Source: Phragmites australis (Eukaryota > Streptophyta > Magnoliopsida > Poales > Poaceae). Taken from it: a stretch of 64,000 nt of DNA. The notes below the pieces were generated by a model. The model made no database searches and had not been told where the DNA came from. It saw only the letters and a program-made list of their open reading frames with translations. This document shows positions 20,319 through 31,207 of this stretch, one piece after another. The position numbers and the translations under genes are program-made. Positions within the stretch are counted from its first letter, which is position 1. Each line of letters begins with the position of its first letter. Where the stretch lies: positions 17,863,501 to 17,927,500 of the forward strand of contig NC_084942.1 of the NCBI RefSeq assembly GCF_958298935.1, given 5' to 3'.

Positions 20319-23139
20319 CAGTCAAGTTCATACCTTTCTCTGGTGACACAAGTGTCCAAGTTTCATTTCTCAACAATGCAGAGAACTCCTCATCCATTGC
20401 TTGTTTCCATTCCTTATATTGCAGTGCTTCAGTATATGATCTTGGCTATGCAAGAACAATTGTAGACCGGTGAACAGTGGCTTCAGCAGCATACCTAATA
20501 GTCCCATCTTTGAACTATTTTGGCCTCACAATATTGTTCTGAAGTCTTGTAAGAATAGGATGAGATGGTTCAACTGACTGTTGCAGAACAACTTCATTTG
20601 AACTTTCAGTTAACCCAGTTGGACTTGCTGCTTCAGAAAATTCATTTGGAGAACATGCAGAGTAAGACACCTCTTCGACACCAACATGATCAATAGCAGT
20701 GTCAGTGACTCCATTATCAGTGGAGGAACCAACATTGCTGGACTGTCAGATGGACTAGGAGATAGACTATGTGCTGGAATGTCTGTTGTCGGGTGAGTTG
20801 TAGTCAGAAATTGTTCAGAATACTGACTGACAGTGGGAAGGACAACATGTTGCTGAGAGGTTTTAGGTGTTTGTGTGGACTTGTCAGATGGAATTGCAAA
20901 GGGAAAAACACTATCATCAAATATGACATCTCTAGAAATGTAAATACGGCTTGTACTTCAATCAAGACATTTGTAGCCTTTGTGATTTGCACTGTAACTG
21001 ACAAACATACATATTTTTTATCTGTACTCAAGTTTCCTTGAGTTATATGCCCTCAAATTTGGCTAGCAAGCACACCCAAACACTCTCAACTATTTGTAGT
21101 ATGGCTGCTGTCCAAGAAGTCAATGTAAGGGAGTATCGTTGCTAATCACTCGGCTAGGCATCCTATTTATCATAAAACAGACTGAATGAAAAGCTTCATC
21201 CAAAAACGTATGGGCATTAGAGATTGAGCTAAACGGGAGATGCTGGTTTCAAAAATATGTCTGTGTTTACGTTCAATGAGGCCATTTTGTCGATGTGTAT
21301 GAGGGCAAGAAATATGATGTGAAATGCCTACTCGATTAAAGAACCGATGCAACCGATGGTACCCCCCCCCCCCAATCCGACTGAATGTTAAGGATTTCCT
21401 TCCCTAATAGACACTCAACATGACTTTGGAATTGAAGGAAGATGGACTCAACATTGGATTTGTGCTTGAGGAAATAAATTCAAGTAAAATGACTGTAATC
21501 ATCAACAAAGCTAACATAATATATAAAACCATTGATAGATGTTCGAGCAGGCCCCCAAACATCAGTGTGGATCAGCTCTAAAGGACTTGATGATATTCTG
21601 GAAGAAGAATTAAAAGGCAATTGATGAGCTTTAGCCTGCTGGCAAGCATCACAAACAGTAGATTCTATTTCAGAGATTACAACAAGTTTATTGTCCTCTA
21701 AAATCTGACGAACTACATGAGATGAAGGGTGTCCAAGGAATCGATGCCATAGTCCATGTGTGGCTTTGGTAGAAAAGAGAGCTTGACTAAAGCTGTTATT
21801 GGAGAGATAATAGAGCCCATCTTGACATCTTCCTTTAAGAAGAGTGTTCTTCGTGGCTTGATCCTTAACAATAAACCGAATAGGATGAAATTCAATGAAG
21901 TCATTGTTGTCAGAGACTAGTTTATGAACAGAAATGAGGTGGTGATTGATTTTGGGCACATGAAGAACATTGTTTAAGGCTAAGGACCTGAAAGAGCCAG
22001 CAATAGAACAAGTTCCTATGTGAGCAATGGACATACCTGCGCCGTTGGTGACTTGAACATGGTCGTTGCCGGTGTACTGCTCCTTTGTCGTCAAACACTC
22101 AAGGTCGTGCGTGATGTGATCAGTAGCGTTGGTGTCTACATACCAATTGAGATCAAACAAGTAACTGTTGGTGACGGCAGTAGCAACCATGGTGGAGTCA
22201 CTGGCTTGATAATTATGATTAAACCGGTGGTAGCAACGAAGATCATCATGTCCTTCACGATGAAAACTTGGAAAATTGGTCTCTGCCCACCTTGGTTGGA
22301 TCTCCCACCACTACCACGTCCAGCAGAAGATCGACCGCCACTGTTGCCGGTGCCTCGGCCATGGCCATGGCCGTTGCGACCACCTCCACACCCTTGACTC
22401 ATGTTGACTTGATTTGCTAAGTTGACTTGAAATGTCGAATTGTTGTGCTCGAGTCTCTACTCAAATCCAAGCATATGAGCATACACATCACTTACCATCA
22501 TAGCATTAGCACGAGTGGTGATGCTTGTCACTAGAGGATCAAATTCAGATCCAAGGTCTCGCAGCATGTACGATAGCAACTCATCATCTTCGAGTGGTTT
22601 TCTGACGATAGCAAGAGTATCGATGAGGTTCTTCACTTTGCGGAAGTAGTTGGCGACATTGAGCTCTTTCTTCTAAATGATTGCCAATTCCATGCAAATT
22701 TGCATGACTCGTGCTCTTGAATTGGATGCAGAAGTCCTCTTGATGGCACACCACACCTCTCTAGCCGTCGAGTAGCTGACCACCTGTGCAAGGACTTCTT
22801 CGGTGAGCGAGGAAAGGATGGCGCTCACCACCAATTGGTCCTGCTGAAACCAGATGGTGTACTCCAGGTTGACGGTGATGAGTGGACCGCCCTTGCTGTC
22901 CTACATGATTGTGGGGTTTGGACGAATAATGGTGCATCAATGTAGCCCATAAGACATTGGCTTTGCAGGTAGGGGAAGAGTTGTGCAGTCCACAACAGAT
23001 AATTGTCTCTCTCGAGAGACAATTTAACAGTGCTAAGGTGATTGAAGGCTAGTGTTGGGAGAAGATCGGCCTAAGTAGAGCTAACATTGGTGATGGCGCC
23101 AGAGTTGGAAAGGGAGGAATTGCTGCTAGTATTGGCCAT
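20319..23139 (-). pseudogene. copia gag-protease-integrase fragment
   Basis: Starting at the likely gag ATG (23137-23139), the - strand encodes MANTSSNSSL, then a gag with SLERDNYLLWTAQLFPYL. A Gly/Arg-rich linker and remnants of a zinc knuckle follow. The protease motif is DTNATDHIT (family norm DTGATDHIT, so the catalytic Gly position is changed). The integrase zinc finger is HGLWHRFLGHPSS...CDACQQAKAH, and the integrase core has DVWGPA, FVDDYSHFT and SCPHTHRQNGLIERKHRHI. The piece ends in the first residues of reverse transcriptase (EWKQAMDEEFSALLRNETWTLV) next to the solo LTR. Stops begin within about 25 codons of the ATG. A run of 12-13 C lies at about 21361-21373. Confidence 0.9.
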
Positions 23140-23175
23140 TTGGGAAGGGAGATTGATGACCAACAGAGTATTTGG

Positions 23176-23193
23176 ATTGTGGCTCTGATATCA
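23176..23193 (-). other. copia primer-binding site
   Basis: On the - strand TGATATCAGAGCCAC follows the 5' LTR closely. It differs by one base from the initiator-methionine tRNA site TGGTATCAGAGCC used by plant copia elements. Confidence 0.8.
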
Positions 23194-23507
23194 AGAAATG
23201 AATTATGAAGATTTAGGAAATTGCCAAGTACATCGATCCTTGTTCGGGTCTGTATTTATAACGATTGATTGTGTACAACGACGGTGGATCTCTGATCCAA
23301 TCATGGACACGATTTACACGATCCTCAATTGATCCTACTAATCTGCGCTTGATCCTATATACTGGACCTTACCTGATAAGGTTTCTGAGCTGCCCGACAA
23401 TACACAACAATACAGGTGTGCGTCCGACAACGTGTTCTCTGAATACATTTAGATAGCACACACATTCATGAACATGCAGACACACACGTGAATACACAAT
23501 TCTAACA
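23194..23507 (-). repeat. copia 5' LTR
   Basis: On the + strand it spans AGAAATGAATT to TCTAACA. The first base is A where the other LTR has T, which breaks the canonical terminal dinucleotide. It is next to the primer site, so it is the 5' LTR of the minus-oriented element. Confidence 0.9.
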
Positions 23508-23512
23508 CAAAA

Positions 23513-24367
23513 TAGCAAATGGTCTGAGTGAATATACATCTGATAACATATATAAATTTATATGCTTTATATGAGCATATTCTTAATAAAAATTTTCCTT
23601 ACCTTGGTATCAATGTACCACCTAAGCTACATTTAGCTTCACCCCTGTATGTAGCTCACGTTACCAAACCTTTAATCAGGATCAGAATAAGAAAAAATAT
23701 GCGCAAATTCTGGTTCGCACGCGCGAGCAGCGCCTCCCCCGACGGCTCCACTTCCGATTTTTGAAAAAAAAAATCAAAATTTTTTCCTCAAAACTTTTCC
23801 TCAAAACTTTTCTTGTTAATTTTTACTTAAAACTTTTCCTCAAAATTTTTCTCGTTAACTTTTCGAAAAACTTGTCTAAATTTTTTTTTTTGAATAACTT
23901 ATTCGGAAATTTTTTTCAAAAATCTTTTTCAAAAAATAGAAAGATACAGGAAGAAAATTTTCTAAAAACGGAAAGGTGAGTTGCTATTTCTGCCCCTCGC
24001 GCGCGCGTGAATTAGCGTTGTCCAAAAAATATGCCTCAATTTCGTCTTACATTTCGTGAGGGATTAGAATAATCGATCTAGCTGCTTAGATACACTTAGA
24101 CAAAGGTTTGATTGGAGCAGCGAGACACATCGATCGATCATATCCTCTGCAAGTTAAGCTCGATCGTGGCCTCCAAATCAACCTGTCGATGATATGGTAT
24201 GGAGCTTCTCCTTACGTCCACACCACCCTAAAACCACCGACTGGCCTGCTCACCTCACACACACCCGGCCGGCCCTCTCTTGCCTTCCGGACAATCACAC
24301 CTCCCGCGCTCACGCAACCTCCCCGACTGCCATGGCGACCTCACGCCGCCACGCGCATGCACTCGCG
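23513..24367. other. Intergenic and 5' flank of the ARM gene
   Basis: No gene is seen. The stretch 23761-23960 is T- and A-rich with repeated CTCAAAACTTTTC-type units. It is followed by a short purine/pyrimidine alternating CGCGCGCG run at 23999-24006 and then the GC-richer promoter of the ARM-repeat gene. Confidence 0.6.
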
Positions 24368-24374
24368 TATATAT
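24368..24374 (+). promoter_or_regulatory. Possible TATA box of the ARM-repeat gene
   Basis: TATATAT in CGCGTATATATGCG lies 92 bp before the start codon at 24460. Position and sequence suit a core promoter. No transcript evidence is available. Confidence 0.45.
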
Positions 24375-24459
24375 GCGTACTGGCGCGGCCTGTGCATCTA
24401 CTGCATCACCATCCATCTGATCAGGCTCTCAAAAGCAAAGAAAGATCCGAGAATCAATT

Positions 24460-26883
24460 ATGGACTGCGCCGACCGGACGGTGCGGCTGACCATCGAGGC
24501 GCAGCCGAGCGACCCGGCGGCACCGGGGTTCGTGGCGACGCCGTTCGAGCCGCAGCCGTCGGACTCGCCCCCGCGGCCGAGTGTCGCGGACGAGAGCGAG
24601 GCGTCGTGCAGCATGCGGCGGGTGGATGACGCTGCGGGCGGCTTGGTGGCGGCGGCGGGGCCCGAGCGGCAGCTGACGCTGCTGGCGCTTCGGTTGGCGG
24701 TGCTGGAGAAGGCGGCGAGCGGGCTGGGCGCGCTCGGCTTCATCTGGGCCACCGTCGTGCTGCTGGGGGGGTTTGCCATCACGCTCGAGCGGGTCGACTT
24801 CTGGTCAGTCACCGTCATCCTCCTCATCGAGGGCGCCCGGATATTCAGCCGCAGCCACGAGCTGGAGTGGCAGCACCAGGCCACGTGGTCGCTCGCCGCC
24901 GCGGGGAGGTCCAGCTTCCGCCTCGTCGCGCGCTCTTTCCGCTTCGTCTTCCGCCTCGACGGCGCCGGCGCGAAAACGGCCAGCAGGCGGAGAGCCTGGC
25001 CGTGGACCGGATGGAGCTGGAGCTTCCTGTCCGGGCACGTCGGGCGGGTGTTCTACTGGCTGCAGCTGGCGTCGGCGACGGCGTGCGTGGGGCTGTCGGC
25101 GGTGCGGCTCGCCAGGCAGGACTTCGGGGACGCGGTGGACGCGCGCACGAACCGGCGGTCGGCGCTCGACATCTTCTACGGGCTGGCGCTAGCGGAGGCG
25201 CTGCTGTTCCTGGCGGAGAAGGCGGCGTGGGAGTGGGAGGTCAGCCACGGCCGCCTGCTGGAGCGCGTCGCCGACGAATGCCGCCTCGCCGGAGCGCCGG
25301 GGCTCGTCGCCATCCGCCGATTCTTCTACGACGCGTACTCGCGGTGCATCGAGGGGAGCATCTTCGAGGGACTCCGCATGGACCTGGTGTCCTTCGCCGA
25401 GGAGCTCATCGTCAGGGGCTCCCACGACGAGCAGCGCATCGGCGTGGGCATCCTCGTCAACGTCTCGGCGAGTCCGCGGCTCGGAGACGACGCGCTGCGC
25501 CGGGTCGGCACGTCGCCCGCCGTCGTCGAGCGGCTGGTAGAGATGCTCAGCTGGAAGGGTACCAACGAGGCCGGCGTGCGAACGTCCGCGGCGCTCGTCG
25601 TTTCCAAGCTCGCCAGCAAGAAGCGCAACGCGCTCCGCGTCGCCGGCGTCCCCGGCGCCATAGAGTCGGTGTCGTCCCTGCTCTACGCCGCCGATGAGGA
25701 GTACAACCTCCTCGGCCTGCTCATCATCAAGAAGCTCGCGCGAGACCACGACAACTGCAGCAAGATTGGCAACGCCCGTGGCCTTCTCGACAAGATCATC
25801 GACTTATCCGTCATCGGCGGCGCGTCTCCGTCGTCGCCGCCGGCCACTAAACCCACCGCGACCACAGCCACGCTCATCACCCCCTCGCGCGCCAAGGCCG
25901 TGCAACGGTCACTTCAGGTGATCAAGATGCTGACCGACACAACGGGTAGCACCGGGAAGCAGCTCCGACGGGAGGTCGCGGAGATCGTGTTCACGGTCAG
26001 CAACATCCGCGCCGTGCTCCAGCACGCGTCGGGGCACCTCGAACTGCGGCGGCTCGGCGCCGAGGTGCTGACGCGGCTCGCCATGGACACGGACGCGCGC
26101 GAGAGGATCGGGGGCACCGGCGGCGTGGTCAGCATTCTCCTCGACATGTTCCTCCAGCCCGGGGCCACCGACGAGGCCGACGCCGCACGCGTCGAGGCAG
26201 GCGAGGCGCTCGCCATGCTGGCCCTCGAGAGCCCCCGCAACTGTGATCGCATACTCAAGGCCAGAGCCCCCGCCACCGCCACCACCACCGTCGACCGCCT
26301 CGTCGACGCGCTCAGCGACGCTGTCGTCGGCGTAGGCGCGGCCAGGATCCTCACTAACCTCTGCGCGTATACCGGCGGCCACAGCCAGTTGTACCCGCCG
26401 CTCCGCGCCGCGACGCGCGGCGCGGCCGCGGCGCTCCGCAGCGTCACCACGGCCAACAGGTCAAAGCCGCTCGAGGTGTCGCTGGGTCTCGCTGCCCAGT
26501 TAGTGAGGCTCATGGGCCCGCACGAGCTGGCCCACCACCTGGTCAGCGCGGGCGTCAGCGAGGCGGACCTGGTCAACCGTCTGGTCAGCGTGCTGGCGAT
26601 GTACACCTGCCCTTCGATCAAGGCGCCGCGGATCCGACGGTTCGTGGTGGAGCTCGTCATCGGAATGCTGAGGACGCCACCCTCGCCGGCGGTCCCCGAG
26701 CTGATGGTGGCGGCGGGGATGGGTGCCGAGCTGCAGCGCGTGGTGGAGACGACGTCGGAGCTGGAATGCTTCCACGTGTTCTCCGGCAGCGCCGGGCTGA
26801 GCCGGCACGCCGTCGGCCTCGCCGCGCTCGTCGACACGGCGCTCGAGCTCATGGGCGCCGCCGTAGCCCAGCCCCACGTGTGA
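24460..26883 (+). CDS. ARM-repeat protein with N-terminal membrane segments
   Basis: This intronless gene encodes 807 residues with strongly GC-rich codon use. Residues 1-70 are polar and probably disordered. Hydrophobic segments follow at about 88-109 (LGALGFIWATVVLLGGFAITL), 112-129, 197-217 and 235-255, with the invariant-looking block RIFSRSHELEWQHQATW between them. From about residue 300 to the end there are helical armadillo-like repeats (for example LVSFAEELIVRG, RTSAALVVSKLASKK, LLGLLIIKKLARD). Plants have a small family of such membrane-anchored ARM-repeat proteins; grass members are sometimes labelled BLE2-like. I cannot give a biochemical role. The ARM solenoid suggests a protein-binding scaffold at a membrane. 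The first in-frame ATG is used. No interruption is visible. Confidence 0.88.
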   Translation: MDCADRTVRLTIEAQPSDPAAPGFVATPFEPQPSDSPPRPSVADESEASCSMRRVDDAAGGLVAAAGPERQLTLLALRLAVLEKAASGLGALGFIWATVVLLGGFAITLERVDFWSVTVILLIEGARIFSRSHELEWQHQATWSLAAAGRSSFRLVARSFRFVFRLDGAGAKTASRRRAWPWTGWSWSFLSGHVGRVFYWLQLASATACVGLSAVRLARQDFGDAVDARTNRRSALDIFYGLALAEALLFLAEKAAWEWEVSHGRLLERVADECRLAGAPGLVAIRRFFYDAYSRCIEGSIFEGLRMDLVSFAEELIVRGSHDEQRIGVGILVNVSASPRLGDDALRRVGTSPAVVERLVEMLSWKGTNEAGVRTSAALVVSKLASKKRNALRVAGVPGAIESVSSLLYAADEEYNLLGLLIIKKLARDHDNCSKIGNARGLLDKIIDLSVIGGASPSSPPATKPTATTATLITPSRAKAVQRSLQVIKMLTDTTGSTGKQLRREVAEIVFTVSNIRAVLQHASGHLELRRLGAEVLTRLAMDTDARERIGGTGGVVSILLDMFLQPGATDEADAARVEAGEALAMLALESPRNCDRILKARAPATATTTVDRLVDALSDAVVGVGAARILTNLCAYTGGHSQLYPPLRAATRGAAAALRSVTTANRSKPLEVSLGLAAQLVRLMGPHELAHHLVSAGVSEADLVNRLVSVLAMYTCPSIKAPRIRRFVVELVIGMLRTPPSPAVPELMVAAGMGAELQRVVETTSELECFHVFSGSAGLSRHAVGLAALVDTALELMGAAVAQPHV

Positions 26884-26954
26884 ACGAGCACGTGACAAGT
26901 GTGTTGCTGTTGCGTACGGGCAAGAGTAGAGCTGCTGAGCAATTTGTTGAGCGC

Positions 26955-26995
<41 letters not shown>
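26955..26995. repeat. (TA)n microsatellite
   Basis: About 20 TA dinucleotides lie 72 bp after the stop of the ARM-repeat gene, probably inside its 3' untranslated region. Confidence 0.9.
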
Positions 26996-27001
<6 letters not shown>

Positions 27002-28010
27002 TTTATTTGCTGTTTGATTCTTTGGAGTTTGCATGTAATCATGTAAATGATCATTGAATGGATTGATGGAACCGGACGTGAAGGATTCTTGTTCTTGCTT
27101 ATCCGTTTGTGAACAAGTGTCATGTTTCTTTTGCTTCGATTTTGCTCTAAATCATTGCAAGGCGTGCAAGGAACATGAAGGAAGAATGTAATCTATGCAT
27201 GCACTCTAAGTGATTGTGAAACTAGGGATTAGATTCAGATGACATACTAGGCTGCATCACCATTACCTATTTCAGATGGGACGTACGGGTTTTGCTGGAT
27301 TTGCTTTGTGGAACTATACTCTTGTTAGCAATATATATCATGGTGCAGGCATGTGCGCAGAAAAAAATTACGTGCCTTGGGTTGGGGGAGTTGTTTTATC
27401 CAGCTGCCTACGTCCATGCCACTAGCTGTATCTTCCTTCTTTCGGGCGAATTCCATGCCAAATAGGTATTACTCCCTCCATTTTTTATACGGTGTAAATT
27501 TTGATTAGGAATGAAGATTAGATCAGAAATTGTAAATCAAGAGGACACTGTACAGAAAAGGAGTATGGTATCCATGTGCTGATGTCCTTTATATTTTCTG
27601 CGAATAATCCATGTGCTAATGTCTTACATATTTTCTGCGAATAATCCATATGCTAGCGTCTTTCGGTGTCATAAATGATAAAAGGGAGAAGGAACATATA
27701 GGCAAAGGAGAGAAATGGCCATTTAAATCGAACGCAGTCCTAAACAAAAGGAGTACGCATTTGGTACCATATGAGAGTGGTATATCATTCCGTACATATC
27801 ATGAATGAGGCGTCGAGTGCCAAAGGAAAAAAAGGGTACTATTGGCTACAAGACTATGTATGTTGACATTTGGTAACCTTTGAAACTGATATTTACGTTG
27901 GGGAATGGATAGGCTACGATAGCCTAAATCAATCAAAAAATAATGTTAGTTGGGGTTCATGCATAGAGCATTGGAAGAAGAGTTGCAGTAGTCCAGTCTA
28001 ACGTCATGCG
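26996..28010. other. Intergenic, small tandem repeat and MITE-like end
   Basis: No gene is seen. TACTCCCTCCATTTTTTATAC at about 27470 resembles the end of a Stowaway-type MITE, but a convincing partner end is missing. At 27570-27666 a 37-bp unit beginning ATCCATGTGCT and ending TTTTCTGCGAATA occurs two and a half times in tandem. Confidence 0.5.
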
Positions 28011-29286
28011 TGTTGGTGTAGAAGAAACAGTCTACCTCGTCACGAACCGAATATCTCCTCGTCGCACGAAAGTAGACGATCATCCTAGTAGCAATCTCAT
28101 GTCCTCATCGCTGATCATCACCATAGTAACAGCAACAATGTCTCCACGGTATCCACACGTCTAGAGGTGGAATGACATGCACCGATGTGCTAGCAGTGTA
28201 TGTTTGGCTTCGGTTTCGTGGGAAGGTCAGGTGTAGGTGGCAGGCAAGGTTTTAGGTTGGGATGATTGACTCACCCATAGACTCACGCCTCCACTTATAT
28301 AGAGTCCGCTGATGGGCTCTTATGTTGGAAGTCCATTAGGACTCTAATTCCTCACGGATTGTTAACCATGTAGCCCATGTACGGATCCAATCCAAATTAG
28401 TGTTCCAACCTGTTAAATGTGTGACCCATTAAGTTCATGTGTAAACGGTTACAACCCGGAAACCCTTTATGTACCACAAGTCAATAGCGGTACCTAACAA
28501 GACATATTGACTCCTAAATACATACAAATATCATATCAGCTGAGCCTTGATATACACACACCGATCCCTTTACCTCACTATATCAGCTAAGCTCAAGGCA
28601 AGATACATGACATCCTTGTGATAGCTCGACTATTCACATGATCTTGTAGTAGATTACTAACTTGTGATTAACTCTTTAATCACATTGGCATGGTTATGTA
28701 CTTTCTTAATCCAACCACATCGAGGAGCATAGAGATATCTCTCCTGTTATCTAGGAGGGGTAAATTCTATCTTGATTGCTCACAGTCGATGACATGTTTC
28801 ATTATATACCTGAAAACTACCTTTATAACTACCTGGTTATGGAGTAGCGTTTGACAACCTCTAGGTATGCTATTGCACATTCTAGGGATCAATGACAATC
28901 TCAAGTCTAAGGATTCTATAGGTAGACCATCTAAGACTACAATTAATTGCACATCACGTAACAATCCAGTAGTGTCTCGAGATAGGTCAATCCAAACATC
29001 ATATTCCCTAACATGTGTTTATATCATTGATTTGATATCTTTATATCTATAATCTATGAAACATGATCATCAATCAATACATGTATCGGTCCTTTAGTCA
29101 TCACTATAAGATCAAAGATCATTTAGAATAATATTATAATAAAAAAAGAGCTTCATGAACAAATTTCATATTTGATTATCAATGTAAATAATAATTATCC
29201 ATAAAATAGACCAACATATTATTCAAAAGTACAAAAACATAAACATGATACATCTCTATGATTGCCTCTACTGCATATCATCAACA
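28011..29286 (-). mobile_element. Probable solo LTR, BARE/Angela-like copia
   Basis: On the - strand it starts TGTTGATGATATGCAGTAG, then AGGCAATCATAGAG, resembling the start of BARE/Angela LTRs in grasses, and ends ACACCAACA. It is non-coding, AT-rich and 1.28 kb. I find no matching target duplication (ATGCG on the left, ATTTA on the right), so one end may be truncated or misplaced. The assignment rests on general similarity only. Confidence 0.5.
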
Positions 29287-31207
29287 ATTTAGCTTAAGAA
29301 TACTCCAAAATGTTGCTATTTGCAAAGATACACTAGCCAGACTGAAATATTATTTTGTAGGGTCTTAAACAGACAACACTGAAAATATATATCTAAAACA
29401 ACACTTCTCTTCAATCTTCCTTCTTCTGCCCAATGTTTGTCATGCCGCCAAAATGTCCATGCAACGGATGGAGGAAAACAAGTTTTTATTTCTTTAACCA
29501 TTCGATGAAAAAGGCAATTATTCATTTCACGTACGTATTCTCTATCATGTGAAGTTGAGATGATATTATTATAATCTGGCCATCATATCATTTTATAGTT
29601 TCCTTGAGCCAAATATTGATTTTAAAGTGGCCTGCCAGCATTTATTAGTATCTTGCACCCAATTTTGTCCAAAACATTATACTTCTAATTAAAAAATAAG
29701 GATTAAGGGAGAACATAACAGATAAAGCATTAAAAACTTAGTAATAAAAAATACATGCACTTGAAATGTGTTGGCTACTGGCTGTGGGGTTCGAACCCAT
29801 GCGCACTTCAGTGTAGAAGATCCGAAGTCTTCCCCTATTAATATTGGTGTTGATTACGCCCGCACATTTGTCTACGTGTCGAAACCAAGGGTGCATGTAA
29901 TCATTCCATCACTTATCTTTTGTTATGAACATGTTGTTACTTGGAGTGTTGATTTTCTCACTTGTTGGCATTATCATAGAAGAAAGCTATTGTATTAGTT
30001 ATTGAGTGCTAACCCGTCATGCCACAGAGATATTTGGATAAATGTGTGAAATGAAGCTAACTCGCTAGTTAGCCACTAGATCCCTTGCCACAAGTTTGTA
30101 AAAGCGTGATCATCCAAGTTGGCTTATGGTGAAGAGGGCGAAGGTGGATAGCTGCAGAGAAGGTAAAGACGGAGGTGGTGGGTGGGAATGTGGAATGCTG
30201 AAATGGTCAGCGTGGGAGAAAGAAGGACGAATGGATTGGAGGAGCAACGAGAAAGGGAATCAATGGCCTCCTATAAAACCTTTCTACCATCTTATTCCAA
30301 GAGCTCCAACATGCAAAAAACAATCCCATCGCAAAAACTGCAGGTGTTGCTGAAACATCCCACTGGAGACACCGCTTCATTATCGCTGTCTGATTCGATG
30401 AGGTTTGATGTGTAAGAAGAAAAAAAATCCACCGCAACATATACAACTATCTCCACAAGAAATTAGCCTAGTGCAACAAGCACCTTACCAATAATATTAA
30501 ACAAATAAATTAAACTCATACAACATTTGAGATGAACATCTACAAAAAAAACTGTGAAGTTGAGAGAAAAATAACTAGAGAAATACCATCTTCTCATTGA
30601 AAAACTGGATGAAGCCAGTGACCATGAGACTCAACAATGTCTTAGAACTAGTTCAGAAATCAAAACAAATAGATTTGTGGTGTTACAACTGTACAACATT
30701 TGAAACAAAATTGAGGCAATATTCGAAAATAGTACGTGAAACATTTTTGAAACAAAGATGCAACAACCATCAAATCTTCATCATATGACCCACCAACAAC
30801 TATGATATCCACGTTACATCAAATGATTGTCCAACAATAAAACCAGATATTGCCTATGTTGATGCTCACTATTGCAGACATGAAATCGAAATGTTGTAAC
30901 AATGATTTATCATCACAACATCAAAATTATACAATTGCAACATCTGAAATGACCTGTTGAACCAACATTTGGAAAAACCTACCTGTGCTAGCACAAGCAA
31001 TCCCTTAATGGCGCAATACTTTGTTGGAGCTCCAAGAAAGGCACGACGATGCTTCATGGCTAGAGCTCCAAGAAGCGGTGCCCCTCCAAGTGCAGCATAC
31101 TGACCCATGGTTTCGAAACTCGTGCTGTCATCTTGACCTCTTGCGGATTCATATCGACTTTCCATCCCAAGTAGTGACTGCAAGAAGGGAAGGGCCTTGA
31201 TAGACTA
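29287..31207. other. Intergenic, no gene recognised
   Basis: AT-rich DNA with short open frames only. The segment 30490-30960 repeats the words AACATTTGAAA, TGCAACA and ACAACAT many times. It resembles, in the opposite orientation, the segment at 49960-50430, so both may be pieces of one unrecognised repeat family. Confidence 0.45.

Larger units (their letters stand above)
1720..23512 (-). mobile_element. Ty1/copia retrotransposon, degenerate, host of the nest
   Basis: This is a copia element on the - strand of about 4.9 kb once the inserted elements are removed. Two LTRs of 310 and 314 bp begin TGTTAGAATT on the - strand and are flanked by the 5-bp duplication CAAAA (1720-1724 and 23508-23512). 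Between them, read on the - strand, come a primer site next to the right LTR, then gag, protease, integrase, reverse transcriptase and RNase H in copia order, then a polypurine tract next to the left LTR. The LTRs differ at roughly one position in eight by eye and the coding region is full of stops and frameshifts. The insertion is therefore old. Two later insertions split it at 2617-18616 and 19455-20313. Confidence 0.92.

Noticed and set aside
28011..29286. 5-bp target duplication around the BARE-like LTR
   Set aside because: The left and right flanks do not match, so I do not claim exact ends for this element.
29785..29810. tRNA-like GGGGTTCGAACCCATGC
   Set aside because: Only a T-arm-like hairpin is present. 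No acceptor, D or anticodon arm can be formed around it.
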